Shown in pieces: positions 13,140 to 23,660 of a stretch of DNA of 64,000 nt. Source of the DNA: Capillidium heterosporum (taxonomy: Eukaryota; Entomophthoromycota; Entomophthoromycetes; Entomophthorales; Capillidiaceae); contig WBMQ01000011.1 in NCBI GenBank assembly GCA_016630905.1, positions 1,426,001 to 1,490,000 on the forward strand, given 5' to 3'. Position 1 is the stretch's first letter; every line of letters starts with the position of its first letter. Made by a program: the position numbers and the translations under genes. The notes below the pieces were generated by a model. It did no database searches. It saw only the letters and a list, made by a program, of their open reading frames with translations, and was not told where the DNA came from.

Positions 13140-14708
13140 TTAATTGATATACTGCTTCAATTTCTGTAAACGGTTAACCGCCTCCTCCAAGACATCCTTC
13201 GACTTGCAGAAGGCCAATCGTACCAAGTTGGCAGGCTATAGGGGCGTTATCTTCAGAAGTAGAATTCAGAACAAGGGATAGCGGTAACCCCAACGTTCTT
13301 GGCCAACCAGTAACACATTTGGTAGTTCAAGCCACGCTCCTTGATGAATTCAGGCACATCCTCCCAGCTTTCTTTGGGGATGTTCAGCGAGTCAGTGTTG
13401 ACTAAGATGAAATAAGAGCCGTCAGGGATGACGTAAGGTAAGTTGAGGTCGTCCAAAGCTTGCATCAAATAATCTCTACGCTCCTTGTACTCATTGATTT
13501 GGGTCTGGAAGAAGTTGTTGGTCTCTGATTGCTCCAACGCCGAGGCGATGGCGTCCTGCATGGGAGAGTTGGTGCAGAAACAGATTCTAGAGTGGGCACC
13601 TAAAGCATAAGTAATGTGATTCTCAGGGGCAATTAACCAGCCTACACGCCATCCAGTTACTCCGAAACTTTTGCCAGCTGAACCAACAGTTATGGTACGC
13701 TTCCAAAAATTCTCGAGGGTGGCTATACGTTCGTGCTCGGCGGGTTGGTAGTACAGGCGATCGTACTGTTGTCAAATATATTAATAAAAATACATATTGA
13801 CTTAAAACTTACCACTTCATCACTCAAAATAATTAAGTTGTGGCGCTCAGCCAAGTCACCAATTGCTTCCAGCTCGTCGACCGTAAACACCTTACCTACC
13901 GGGTTGTAAGGGGTGTTGAACACCAAAATCTTGGTCCTAGGCGTGATCTTCGACTCCAATTCGGCAATGTCGACCTTCCACTCCTTGCTACTAACCTTAC
14001 CGTCGAACTTGACGTCTGGGTTCAGACGTAAGGGACAGTAGATTGGCTTACCTCCGTTCATCTCCAAGTTGGGCTACAAAATGTAAATATACAAGTTTAA
14101 GCACATAAAAGTACCAAGTACTGATCAAAATAAGGCTCGATAAAGATAGCCTCATCCCCCTGGTTGATGAAGGCAGCGAAGACGCAGTAGATGGCTTCGT
14201 TGGCACCGGTGGTGATCAAAATTTCGGATTGGGGGTCGAGCTTACGTTTGAACAAAGGTGAGTAGCTGGTACTTAGAGCCTCCCGCAGTCTCAGTAGGCC
14301 TCTTGGGGGTGCGTACTGGTTGATATCATCGTTGACAGCCTTTACACAGGCTTCCTTTACAAAGCCAGGAGCTGGGAAGCTATTTATATTAAATTTAGAT
14401 TGTAGGAATAAAAAACCTACTTCATAAAACCTTGGCCCAAGTTGATGGTGCTATATTTTTGCGATACTTTAGTGAAGATGGTCCAAACTAGATAAGCAAA
14501 TGCATGTTAGTAAAAAGCATATGTATTATGGGAAGTTGCTACCATCTTCCTTCAAGGTAGCTACCCTAGGCGAAACGAATTCGGTTAAATCCATAGTGTC
14601 GTTCTCTTTAACGTTTGTCATCTTGGTTGGAGTTGGGTTCAGCTTTAAGTTGGAATAAAAGTTGACCTGGGTTTTCAAGCTTTTATATCTCCAGACTTTT
14701 CGAAACAT
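13140..14708 (-). CDS. PLP-dependent kynurenine/glutamine aminotransferase (class I/II), two apparent +1 frameshifts near the C-terminus
   Basis: Exons: 14543-14708, 14421-14487, 14115-14379, 13813-14073, 13140-13765. The basic, hydroxylated N-terminus (MFRKVWRYKSLKTQ) fits a mitochondrial presequence. Family motifs: INLGQGF, NTPYNPVGK, ILSDEVYDRL, and the PLP lysine in GSAGKSFGVTGWRVGW. It should transaminate kynurenine to kynurenic acid and related 2-oxo acids (BNA3/KYAT class). After PCSEFY the frame is broken twice within 30 bp: SEDNAPIA lies one base on, then NLVRLAFCK another base on, up to the stop at 13142-13140. Removing one base near 13257-13258 and one within 13230-13235 gives 460 residues. 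The 3' end lies 51 bp from that of the convergent CDK gene. Confidence 0.9.
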
Positions 14709-15496
14709 TGGATCCTTTCAAGTTTACAAAAGTGTCCGATTTCAATTTCGAAAGACCTTGACTCATCTTTGTGAGGGATCACATAATCTCCCATAAATCA
14801 CATGGCTATGGCTTTTGCCGAATTTGCCGACCTGCACTCATTTCATTTGTAATTTGAGGCTGTACATCAAGTTCTGAATAGCTTGTCGCTTTATTTGCAG
14901 CATTAAACTATAGTAAGCCAATAAACTACGCTCAGTTGGTAGATATTTGAGACATCTCTTCAAGTATTGTGACAAAAGTAGTGAATTGATTGCAAGCCTT
15001 TAATTAGAAATTATTGAAAGGTGTATTTCAAGGAGTGCTACAAATATCGAAGGGTATGTGTATATCTAAAATATAATTTGAAAACTGTTAGCAGTAGTTC
15101 GAAGCTATATTTTCTCTCTATACACTATCTATAGCAAGTATGGTGGATTGAGTATATCGCCACTATAAATATATAAATATTGGAGTAAATACAAACATCT
15201 ATTAAACTGATTGTATATCATAAACTAAACCAGGTTACTTTCATTATACTGACATCTATATACCGATATCTTCCAAAACTATTGCTTCTAGACAACTATT
15301 TATAACAGCTATGAATATACGATATAATGGCGAAATTTCTATTTACATGATGGCATAAACATTTTTATAAATGAATGTAAAATGGCATAAATTTTTGCCA
15401 ACAGCAACTGGCTTGATAGCTAAAACAAAAAGCCTGTATTGTAATCGACAGCTATATATACTTGGGAATGAAAATACTCCTAGGCAACTTTATACG
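14709..15496. other. Intergenic
   Basis: No supported ORF. A TATATATA element at about 15450-15459 lies 40 bp upstream of the CHAP gene start. Confidence 0.55.
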
Positions 15497-16460
15497 ATGC
15501 TATACAGCCATCTACTCGCCTTTAGTTTTAGTTTAATATTAGTAAGATCGATACCTCAATCCAGGCGACCAGGTAAATGAAATACAATTGAAATCGACTG
15601 TAAGCCCTAACCCGAAGAGCAAGGTTGATATACAGCCCAATAATGTGAATGTAAAGGATGGTAGGAATAATGACAACAAAGATAGATCAAAAAGGTCTAC
15701 TGATGCCAAAATTTTTGTTCCAAATAGGAAGGATGTAAGTAATAGTGATATCAACGATAAAGATAAAAGTTTAAAGAGTAAGCCATCCGGTCCCAACACT
15801 AAGCCAAAAGAACTAAATACGAAACCAATCTCCAATTCTAATCTAGAGAATCCTAAAAGTAACATCGCCAACATTAACGATAAACCCAAGTACCCTATCA
15901 CTAGCTTTAACCAAACTAAAACAAATCCTACCAACAATAGCAATACCGTCAAAGATGAAGAGTTCATAGATCCAAAGCTCAATTTCGATTCAGAAGTCAA
16001 AGATACCAGATCCTTCCACCATCTCCCTCCAACTTCCGACCTGCCTCCACCTCAAACTAACTGCCAACTCAGCAACCTTACCAAATCAGACTTTGAAGTT
16101 TTGATGAACCAAAATACTACTATACCTAAAGGGCAGTGTACCGAATGGGCCGACGGTAGGTACCACCAACTGACAGGATATCACGCCGCTTTCAACGGCG
16201 ATGCTTACAAATGGGCTCAACTCGCTTCCCATGCCAAAAATTGGTCTGTAAAAGATCTACCTAGCTTCCCATCGGTATTAGTTTTAGATAGAAATAGGTT
16301 TGGCACCGGTAAATACGGTCATGTTGCAGTTGTGGAGAGTGTAAGTGAGGATGGTAAATGGGTCTGTACAAGCAGCTGGAACGCTCCCGATTTGGGTAAA
16401 CTTACGTTGATTGAGATGGAAGTGGAAGTTGGTATGAAATTCTTGAGTTACAGGAGGTGA
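15497..16460 (+). CDS. Secreted CHAP-domain protein (putative peptidoglycan amidase/endopeptidase), copy 1
   Basis: From ATG 15497 a signal peptide (MLYSHLLAFSFSLIL) opens a frame that stops at 15580. The long downstream frame to 16460 is one base on. Two readings fit: one surplus base in the CC/GG region 15561-15573 (320 aa, intronless like copy 2), or an intron from the GTAAGA donor at 15542 to an AG at 15617, 15623 or 15635, all in phase. The linker is rich in Lys, Asn and Ser. The last 130 residues are a CHAP fold: Cys in GQCTEWADGRY (codon 16137-16139), HAAFNGDAYKWA, then His in KYGHVAVVES, and SSWNAPDLG. CHAP enzymes cleave peptidoglycan cross-bridges or stem amides, which fungi do not make. 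The ORF at 17508 is a close tandem paralog. Confidence 0.8.
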
Positions 16461-17507
16461 TTGAATTTACTAATGTGTGTTGCAGTACAATAAAATTTTG
16501 TTATTTTCAATTTATAGAACGTTTGCATAGTTTAGAAGAGGTTAGTTTAGGTAGGTATGAATTTTTGTATCGGTTTTCATAGGATATTTGTAAATGTGAT
16601 TGAATATAAGAATATTTAGTATGGACTGTAATAGGCTATTACTTATAGCAATCTACTCAAAACTTATATAGGATGAATGTTTGTCTTGGAAAGTCCAGTT
16701 CTTTGGTTTTCGATACCCTTGAATATTTGAAAGTAGGATATCGTTGCATTTCTTCGAAGGAATGCTGCCATCTGGTCTAAAATTGACCCAAATATAAATT
16801 TAGCCCAATGAAGACTTCATTTAGATTAAATTTACACATTATAGTTGGCTATAACAACTAACTTTTATAGGGCTACCTGTCAATGAACATAGTTTCCCCA
16901 TCATTTTCAAAAGTCGAAAACTGAGATGTTTGGGAATTAGCTCAAAGCAGTAAACTTTAGCAACCCCCAGCCTTAAAAACCTGGATATGATTACGCTACA
17001 CTACAACAGCCTTTTAATAGTAATCAACCAAAAAGTATATATATTTAAGAATGTAAAGCAACAAAAAATACATTTCTAAAAGCTTCGATAAAAAGTGGTT
17101 CGCAGCGCCCATAGTGCAATAGACTAGTCTTACACCTCTCCAATACATAATTTAATAGATTGCCCACATTCAGGAGTTTTCGAAATAGGTAGATTCAGCT
17201 CCTTTCCAAAGCTTATATATCGATATCTACGTATACAATTAATTGGATCCTCCACTTAATTTTCAAGTTAATATCCAGTACACCCAAGTGATATAACTAT
17301 AGGGATCAAAACTACTGGATCAGAGTAGTTCAAGGACTAAAGGAAAGTGTTGCGGTACCACGATATATTAACATCGACAGCCTAAAAGTGTATATAAGCC
17401 AACCCAAAAGTTTTATTTCTATTAACCAAGTTCACATATCGGTTTGATACCAATATATTTACGTCCTATCCCATCTTATTTCACACATCCAATTAAATTC
17501 AACAGTT
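16461..17507. other. Intergenic between the two CHAP genes
   Basis: About 1.05 kb without a supported ORF. It contains the TATA element of the second CHAP gene. Confidence 0.55.
17391..17398 (+). promoter_or_regulatory. TATA box of CHAP gene copy 2
   Basis: TATATAAG, 110 bp upstream of the ATG at 17508, followed by a pyrimidine/A-rich leader with no upstream ATG in good context. Confidence 0.55.
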
Positions 17508-18386
17508 ATGAAGTTCGTCGCCGTCCTCTTAGTGGTTTTAGGCTTAAGCCAATCCCTCCCCCAGTTCAACGACAACGACTATAGCCGATGGCAATCCATT
17601 GGTAACCAGCAGTTCCCCGGTTCCAATTCCAATAGTGGGTTCGACCTCAACGGGATAATGGGTCAAATAATGGGCAGCAACCAAGGTTCCAACAACTTCC
17701 GTCCCCAGCAAGGTGGTAACAATTTCTGGCAAAATCAAGGTGGCAATCAGAACCAACAGAATTGGAATCAACCACAGCAGGGTGGCAATCAGAACCAGCA
17801 GAATTGGAATCGCCCTCAACAGAACTGGAACCGTCCCCAGCAACAGAAACCTCCCCAGCAGGAACAGGGAGGTGATGACGACGAGGGTGGCTACCAACCC
17901 CCTCAGAACAATAACAACTCGCAGCAGGGTAACAACAATAACTCACAAACCGGTAGTAACCCAGGTGGTAACGATGGCGGTGATGGCTCGTGTCAGCTGG
18001 CTAAAGGTGAGAAAGCCAACTTCAACGTCATTATGAACGTAGGCACCAACATCCCTAAAGGCCAATGTACCGAATGGGCTGATGGAAGGTACTACCAGCT
18101 GACCGGTACTCACGCCGTTTTCAATGGTGATGCCCATAGATGGAACGAACTTGCTCAATCGAAATCTGGATGGACCGTAAGTTCGACACCTAGTTTCCCT
18201 AGTATTGTCGTTATCGAGCAGTATACGGCTGGGTCAGCCCAGTATGGACATGTGGCTGTTGTAGAAAAGGTGTATTCTGATGGTAGCTTCTGTACTTCCA
18301 ATTGGAATTCTCCTGGCCTAGGTAGACTGACTATGAAGAAGATGCGGACTGGCAATGGCATTTCATTCATCAAGTATGGGGGCTAA
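17508..18386 (+). CDS. Secreted CHAP-domain protein with Gln/Asn-rich linker, copy 2
   Basis: One exon, 292 residues. Signal peptide 1-17 (MKFVAVLLVVLGLSQSL), then about 140 residues of low-complexity Q/N/G/P sequence with imperfect repeats of NQQNWN-PQQ type. The CHAP domain occupies about 165-292: Cys-187 in GQCTEWADGR, the HAVFNGDAHRW block, His-248 in QYGHVAVVEKV, and a polar residue in SNWNSPGLG. These are the nucleophile, base and orienting residue of NlpC/P60-like papain-fold enzymes. The domain matches copy 1 closely (same GQCTEWADGRY and FNGDA blocks). A role against bacteria is inference, as is acquisition from bacteria. Base use and codon choice do not differ obviously from neighbours, so any transfer would be old. 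Confidence 0.88.
   Translation: MKFVAVLLVVLGLSQSLPQFNDNDYSRWQSIGNQQFPGSNSNSGFDLNGIMGQIMGSNQGSNNFRPQQGGNNFWQNQGGNQNQQNWNQPQQGGNQNQQNWNRPQQNWNRPQQQKPPQQEQGGDDDEGGYQPPQNNNNSQQGNNNNSQTGSNPGGNDGGDGSCQLAKGEKANFNVIMNVGTNIPKGQCTEWADGRYYQLTGTHAVFNGDAHRWNELAQSKSGWTVSSTPSFPSIVVIEQYTAGSAQYGHVAVVEKVYSDGSFCTSNWNSPGLGRLTMKKMRTGNGISFIKYGG
17735..17850 (+). repeat. Imperfect tandem repeat encoding Gln/Asn-rich linker
   Basis: Two near-identical units of about 42 bp encode GGNQNQQNWN plus QPQQ or RPQQ. Partial NWNRPQQ units follow. The repeat is in frame with CHAP copy 2 and is likely to vary in copy number between strains. Confidence 0.75.
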
Positions 18387-19230
18387 AGTTCAAAACAATA
18401 AATATTTGGGAGTTTGTACTGTATACTTTGTTAGCTTGTTTAGAGTTTTTACGAGACATTTTATATAATTTAAGGTTTTGAGATGTCAATTTTTCAAAGA
18501 ATATATAGACCTAATGGTAGATATATATTTTCAGTTTAGGATGTATCGCTTTTTACGATTCCACTTTCAATCACTGATGATAGATCTAAGGTTTCTTATA
18601 GGTAGTAGCCAAAATATGATCATTAACCTATCTAATGGTATGGCTTTGAATTTTATCCTTTCGGTTTAGGAATGGGCATTTATGATTAATAGTACATTAT
18701 CTTTAAAATGAATTTTATACCTATTATAAATTTGTTTATATAAGTTTAGTTTTATACAGGGAGAAGATTGCACATGACAATAAGTGGAGGGATAGTTACT
18801 GAGGCTGTAGTTAGTTGTAGTAAAGTCGAGTTGTACGTCTATATGGCAGTCTTAGAACTTTGAGTTGTTGCTGGTAAAAGTCTATTTAGTATAAGTTTAG
18901 AGGAGTGATTTAAATGAATATAAAGGTTAAAGTTGTCTAGCATAAGTTAGCTAATGAAATAGATGATAACAAGATAGGTTATGTATAGAGGAGTAGCAGG
19001 GAAGTAAGATAGCAAAATGTATACTAACTCTGATAAGGTAGTGCCAATCGTAGGCAACAAAATTTAGTTTGTTATGTAGGGCTGAGGAATAGAACTAAAT
19101 GAAATAGAAGAGAAATATAAACTATCTAACAAGACTGGCTAGCAAAATAAAATAGTTTATTCAAAATAGTTGAGGATGCAAGTATCGCAGAGTTTTGAAT
19201 TCAAATCAATTTAAATGTAATCTAAAATGT
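18387..19230. other. Convergent intergenic region
   Basis: No supported gene. The open frame 18478-18669 is AT-driven, hydrophobic and has no neighbour or motif to support it. Confidence 0.55.
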
Positions 19231-20285
19231 TCATTTCTGAGCTTCTGGCTGCGACTCAGCAACCTTGAGCTTCTCAATGTTCTGACGTAGTACAGTCAAG
19301 CTCGACGACTACATAAAAAGTAAAATGTTAGCAAAGCTTAGCTAAGACAAAAGATAAAAGCAGATGAATAGAATATACTTACCCCGACCACCGAGTTGAC
19401 GTTGGATTTGAGTCTACGTACGTCGCTGACGAACTTGGAGGTCTGGGCTTTGAGCCTAGATTTGTCGTTTTCAAGAGCATTCTTCTTTGTGAACGTACTA
19501 ATTACATTTGCAAAGAAAAATCAATCATAAGTATAGGCTATTATATATATGGAACAATTACCTTTTACGTTGGGCTAATTCGAACTTCAATCGGTTTTTC
19601 AGCTTGGTGTGAGGGTCTTCACATCCTTCCTTCAATTTCTTGGAGGCTTTTTCCTCGAAAACTTCCTCTGGAAGTAGGTCAACTTTGTCTTGGTTTTCGC
19701 TGTTGAAAAAAGGTTACTATTAAAAACATCCAAGGAATATGTACTTTTCGTTTTGAAGTTGCTCGTACTCACGCTTGAGGGTCAACAGCTGGTGCTCCTT
19801 CTCTTTGTAAGCCTGGTAGTCCGAATCGACTTCTAATTTGTAATGTAATAGCTGGTCTCGTTTCTTATAGTTGTGTAGTTGCATTTTGCCGATAGCCTCT
19901 TTGATGTCGGTTAGTAGGGAAGCTCCTTCCATAATTAAGTCGATGTGGGTGTTTTTTTCGAGCTGAGAAGTAAAAGTACAATGTCAATAAGCGAAAAAGC
20001 GAAATTAGTTACCGTGTTGCTGCGGATGGCATTCATAGTTTTTTGAGTAATCCTGCGTAGCGAATTTATTCGGTCTATGGGCTCTTCCAAATCGGATAAA
20101 ATAGGTTGGCTGCCACTACCAATCTTTTCAAGCTGGGCTTTGAGGAAGGCCATCATATCTTTCTCTTGCTGCATACATGAAGGTGCCAAGGTAGTTGTTG
20201 ATGGTTGAGAGTTTGTATTCGATACGGTGGAGGTGGTAGAGTTGGCACGCTCAAGTGCTTCACTGGCTTGGGTCTGTATGTCCAT
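19231..20285 (-). CDS. THO complex subunit 5-like coiled-coil protein
   Basis: Five exons: 20013-20285, 19745-19962, 19562-19699, 19383-19497, 19231-19308, giving 273 residues with a clean frame. The start is taken at 20285 (MDIQTQASEAL) rather than the in-frame ATG 54 bp upstream, because the upstream stretch is hydrophobic and unlike the rest. A Ser/Thr-rich N-terminus is followed by heptad-rich coiled coils (DYQAYKEKEHQLLTLKREYE). The block LPEEVFEEKA...DPHTKLKNRLKFELAQRK corresponds to the THOC5 region where a Pro-His-containing segment precedes an E-x-x-QRK helix. THOC5 is part of THO/TREX, coupling transcription to mRNA export. The protein is far shorter than animal THOC5 and has only the coiled-coil half. 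Assignment rests on pattern, not full-length similarity. Confidence 0.65.
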
Positions 20286-20597
20286 TGTAATAGTGCTGTT
20301 TAAATTTGGGCAAAAAAAGTTGGCTTTTAGAATTGAAATCAAAAGATTCTATCAACTTCTCCCACAAGTTTCCTTTGTATTGAGCCTTGAAATGTGATAC
20401 CTGAAAAACTACTGCTCTATTCGTAAATAGTGGCTATTTTACATTATAAAAGTTTAAACTAAAAGTACTCAGTATTTAGAATCAGAATTAAACAATAACG
20501 TCATTTTGATTGGATTAATCTCAAATGAAAATTCAAAAGACTTTGACCAAAAGATGAAATAGAATGAGCACTTTTGCAAAGTTGCAAGTAGAAAACT
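20286..20597. other. Divergent promoter region THOC5-like / TSR3
   Basis: 312 bp between two start codons. No ORF of note. Confidence 0.5.
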
Positions 20598-21670
20598 ATG
20601 GGTAAGAGCAACTACAGCAAGAACAACAATTATAAGGGGGGTAATCGAGGTAGGAATCAACTTCGAAGTTACAGCAACGAGGTAGAAGGCATAAGCAATG
20701 ATTTGAATGATAACAAGGATAGGTTACCTATGCCAATAGCAATGTGGGTAAATAAATTAAAATAATTCCAACCTCCAATTCTAATACCTACCTAAACTTA
20801 GGATTTTGAACACTGCGACCCAAAACGTTGTTCAGGCAAGAAGCTACTACGTCAAAACATGATAGTCCAACTCAAACTTAGTCAACCTTTCAAAGGCATA
20901 GTTCTAAGTCCTAAAGGTACTATAGTAGTTTCACCTGCCGATAGAGAAATTGTCAAAGAGTTTGGTGTAGCTGTTGTAGAGGCGAGTTGGGCTCGCATCG
21001 AAGAGATACCTTTCAACAAGATGAAGGTCAAGTTTAATAGAATACTGCCCTACTTGGTGGCTACCAACCCAGTCAACTACGGGAAGCCTTACAAGTTGAA
21101 TTGTGTCGAAGCTATAGCTGCTTGTCTGTTTATAACTGGTAAGTTTTTGGAAGTAGGTTTGATTTTTATTGATAATTTTTAGGGTTTAAGAAACATGGGC
21201 ATACTATCATGTCCAAATTTTCTTGGGGCCATGCTTTTTACAAGCTGAACCGGTACCATTTTTAATTTCTAAAGGTATGTATTAACTAGCAATTTTGTAT
21301 TTTGTAGAAAACTTTTCCGAATCTATCGAGAATGTAAAGATGAAAAAGAAATCTTGGAAGCACAGGAAAACTATATCGATACCATCCTAGCTGAAAGTGC
21401 CCAGAATATAGGTAAGCTTCCTTTTTCACTCTTTTCCATTATGCCCTTAGCATTAAATTTAACCTTCACATTCCTTTTATTTTTTTAAATTCGGTACTTA
21501 CTTTTTAAATTGTAGAAGTAGAAAGTGACGAAGACGATATTATGAATATGCGCAACCCCAACCATAATATAGAGGATAGTGAAGAAAGTAGCTCGGATGA
21601 AGATAGTGAAGAAGAGGAAGAGAGTGAAGAGGGGAGTGATCAGGAAAATAGTGATGAGGAGAGGGAATAG
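20598..21670 (+). CDS. TSR3: 18S rRNA aminocarboxypropyltransferase TSR3
   Basis: Five exons: 20598-20747, 20802-21138, 21183-21252, 21308-21411, 21516-21670, giving 271 residues and a clean frame. The N-terminal 40 residues are Asn/Lys/Arg-rich. The core reads MWDFEHCDPKRCSGKKL, LSPKG, VVEASWARIEEIP, LPYLVATNPVNYGKPYKLNCVEA, KKHGHTIMSKFSWGHAFYKLNR. These are TSR3 (former DUF367) hallmarks. The C-terminus is an acidic Glu/Ser/Asp tract. TSR3 transfers the aminocarboxypropyl group of SAM to the hypermodified pseudouridine of 18S rRNA, the last step of m1acp3-psi synthesis in late 40S maturation. Confidence 0.96.
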
Positions 21671-22651
21671 AAATTTCAAATGGACAAAGATGCTAAATTT
21701 GTTTATAGAAATCCGATATCCAATAAATGTTTTTATTAGTTCAATAAGAACGTTTACTAGAGTAAATATTAAACTGTTGTTAAAGTAGTCCGTTGTCGAC
21801 TTAGTTAAGTTTAAATCATGGAAGTTGATTTATTAGATTAGTTTTCTGATTCAGCGCTACATTGATAAATTGACAGGCTTATAATGCCACCTTTATACAT
21901 CTATTTTAAGACAGTGGCTTCTATTAGGAATACTGTTAACTATATGTTCATACCATAATGCTACCACTAATCTATTGTTCTACAAAACTTAACCCTATAT
22001 TTATCGTTCCAAAATTTGTAGCTATTCAAGGTATAGGTGGTTCTCCACCATTATGCTCGGCCTATAGCTTGTATATATATTAATATGAAACCGTATAGAT
22101 ACTACAATTACCAGCCTTTAGTATATATTAATAGTTTTAAATAAATATTTTCAACCATCGGTATACTAGTTTAATGAAATGTATTACCGACGGATAGAAC
22201 TTAGCTGACCTGGATTGTAAGGTTTGGTGAACCACCTAATAACTAAAAATCAATACTTTACATTATAAAATGGCCTTTATATCCCAGCCAATATATTTTC
22301 CACCTACCAATCTAGACTCATCAACCTTTAGATAATCTACTAATTGATGGTTTTATTCAAGACAATGGTAACTGTATACTATCGGACTAAAATGCTACAC
22401 ACAACAAACGATCAAATCTACTTGCCAAAATTTGAGTGGATTTATTGGCAAATCTAAATTATTCCGTTGCAACTGCAGGGTGAAAAAGTTTTGGCAATGG
22501 AGAGTTACCCGAAAAAATTTCAAGGTTACGGATCAAATTTACATCTTATAACAAGCATAACACCATTTTAATCTTTAACCTTTTTGTTTTCGTTCATATC
22601 TTCACCTAATCCAACTAATATACTTCGCCTTTATATCTCTCTAATATCAAA
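21671..22651. other. Intergenic, very AT-rich
   Basis: No supported ORF. CTTTATATCTC at about 22628-22638 could be the TATA region of the next ORF. Confidence 0.5.
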
Positions 22652-23050
22652 ATGCTACGCAAGGACTTCACTCCCAAGATCTCAAGACCTAAATCCAACC
22701 GACTCTCTATTATAGCCGAACCCAGTTCCATATGTATTTTATCCTCCATAACTGCAACCACTGTGGTATGTAACTTCAACGCCTTCCCTTTAACCTCGGC
22801 ATCATCTGACAAATCTTCGTTGACCAGTTTGCGGTCTTTTGTAGACTGGTTCAAGCTGCCTTCTAGATCCAACTCGCAACGATCTAGCTTCTCCAAATCG
22901 TCAATGTCTTCATTTCTATCTATGAAAAAGAGGAAATCTATTGTTGAACCTTTCCCACATCTGGCCAAGGAAATGAAGATTGAGGAGCCTTTCGTGCAGT
23001 TGGATGATATGGATAGTGAAGATGAGTTTGTTGTTAGTTCATACTATTGA
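22652..23050 (+). CDS. Hypothetical Ser-rich protein
   Basis: One exon, 132 residues starting MLRKDFTPKISRPKSN. Ser makes up about a fifth of the residues, in runs such as RSNSQRSSFSKSSMSSFLS that resemble basophilic kinase sites. The C-terminus is acidic (LDDMDSEDEF). No signal peptide or known domain. A minus-strand frame (22615-22968) overlaps it. I prefer the plus strand because of the basic-Ser/acidic-tail architecture and a TATA-like stretch just upstream. Family unknown; it could be a phospho-regulated adaptor, but that is a guess. Confidence 0.5.
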   Translation: MLRKDFTPKISRPKSNRLSIIAEPSSICILSSITATTVVCNFNAFPLTSASSDKSSLTSLRSFVDWFKLPSRSNSQRSSFSKSSMSSFLSMKKRKSIVEPFPHLAKEMKIEEPFVQLDDMDSEDEFVVSSYY

Positions 23051-23660
23051 ATTTTGTGGTTGATACTGGGTTGGAATACTAATTTTTGAAGTTGATTGTA
23101 TAACTATGTAATGTATGTGTAAAGGGTTCACCTAAAGATTTAACTAATAAATGATAATATTTTTCAGATGGGAGATGTGGATTGTTATACTTTGGATAGC
23201 TAATAATTTAATTTCTATAACTGTTAGGGTTGTATATTTTGTAATAAAGAGTGGTGAGGTTCTAGTTATAGGCTCGAACACCATCCACCGATTTCTTGTC
23301 AATGGATCGGAGGCAATTTTTCAATATCTTATAGATACTCTATTTTTTATCTAAGAGTGCATATCTTGATAAAGTTATAAATTCCAACATTGAAGTCCTT
23401 TAGTTAGCTTCCAAAAAAAGCTAGATTGGAAAAATTAAACTCTTCAATATCAATCCAACTTTAGATAGTAGTATACCATAGCTATACGAAAATACATTTA
23501 TGTAGCTATGCAAGCTAATCATCTATATTTAAAATAGCTGCAAACCCCATATAGAAAAACTAAGTTCAGATACAGTCTAGTAAAACCAAACAATAAAAAT
23601 ATTCAAGTTCTGTATTCTCAAACCTTATTCTAGTTCTATAGAAGCTCAAAACTCAAAGTC
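23051..23660. other. Intergenic
   Basis: No supported gene. The frame at 23151-23354 encodes a short hydrophobic peptide with no support. Confidence 0.5.

Noticed and set aside
22615-22968. 117-codon minus-strand ORF
   Set aside because: It overlaps the Ser-rich plus-strand ORF, which has a better composition and an upstream TATA-like stretch. I could not exclude it fully.
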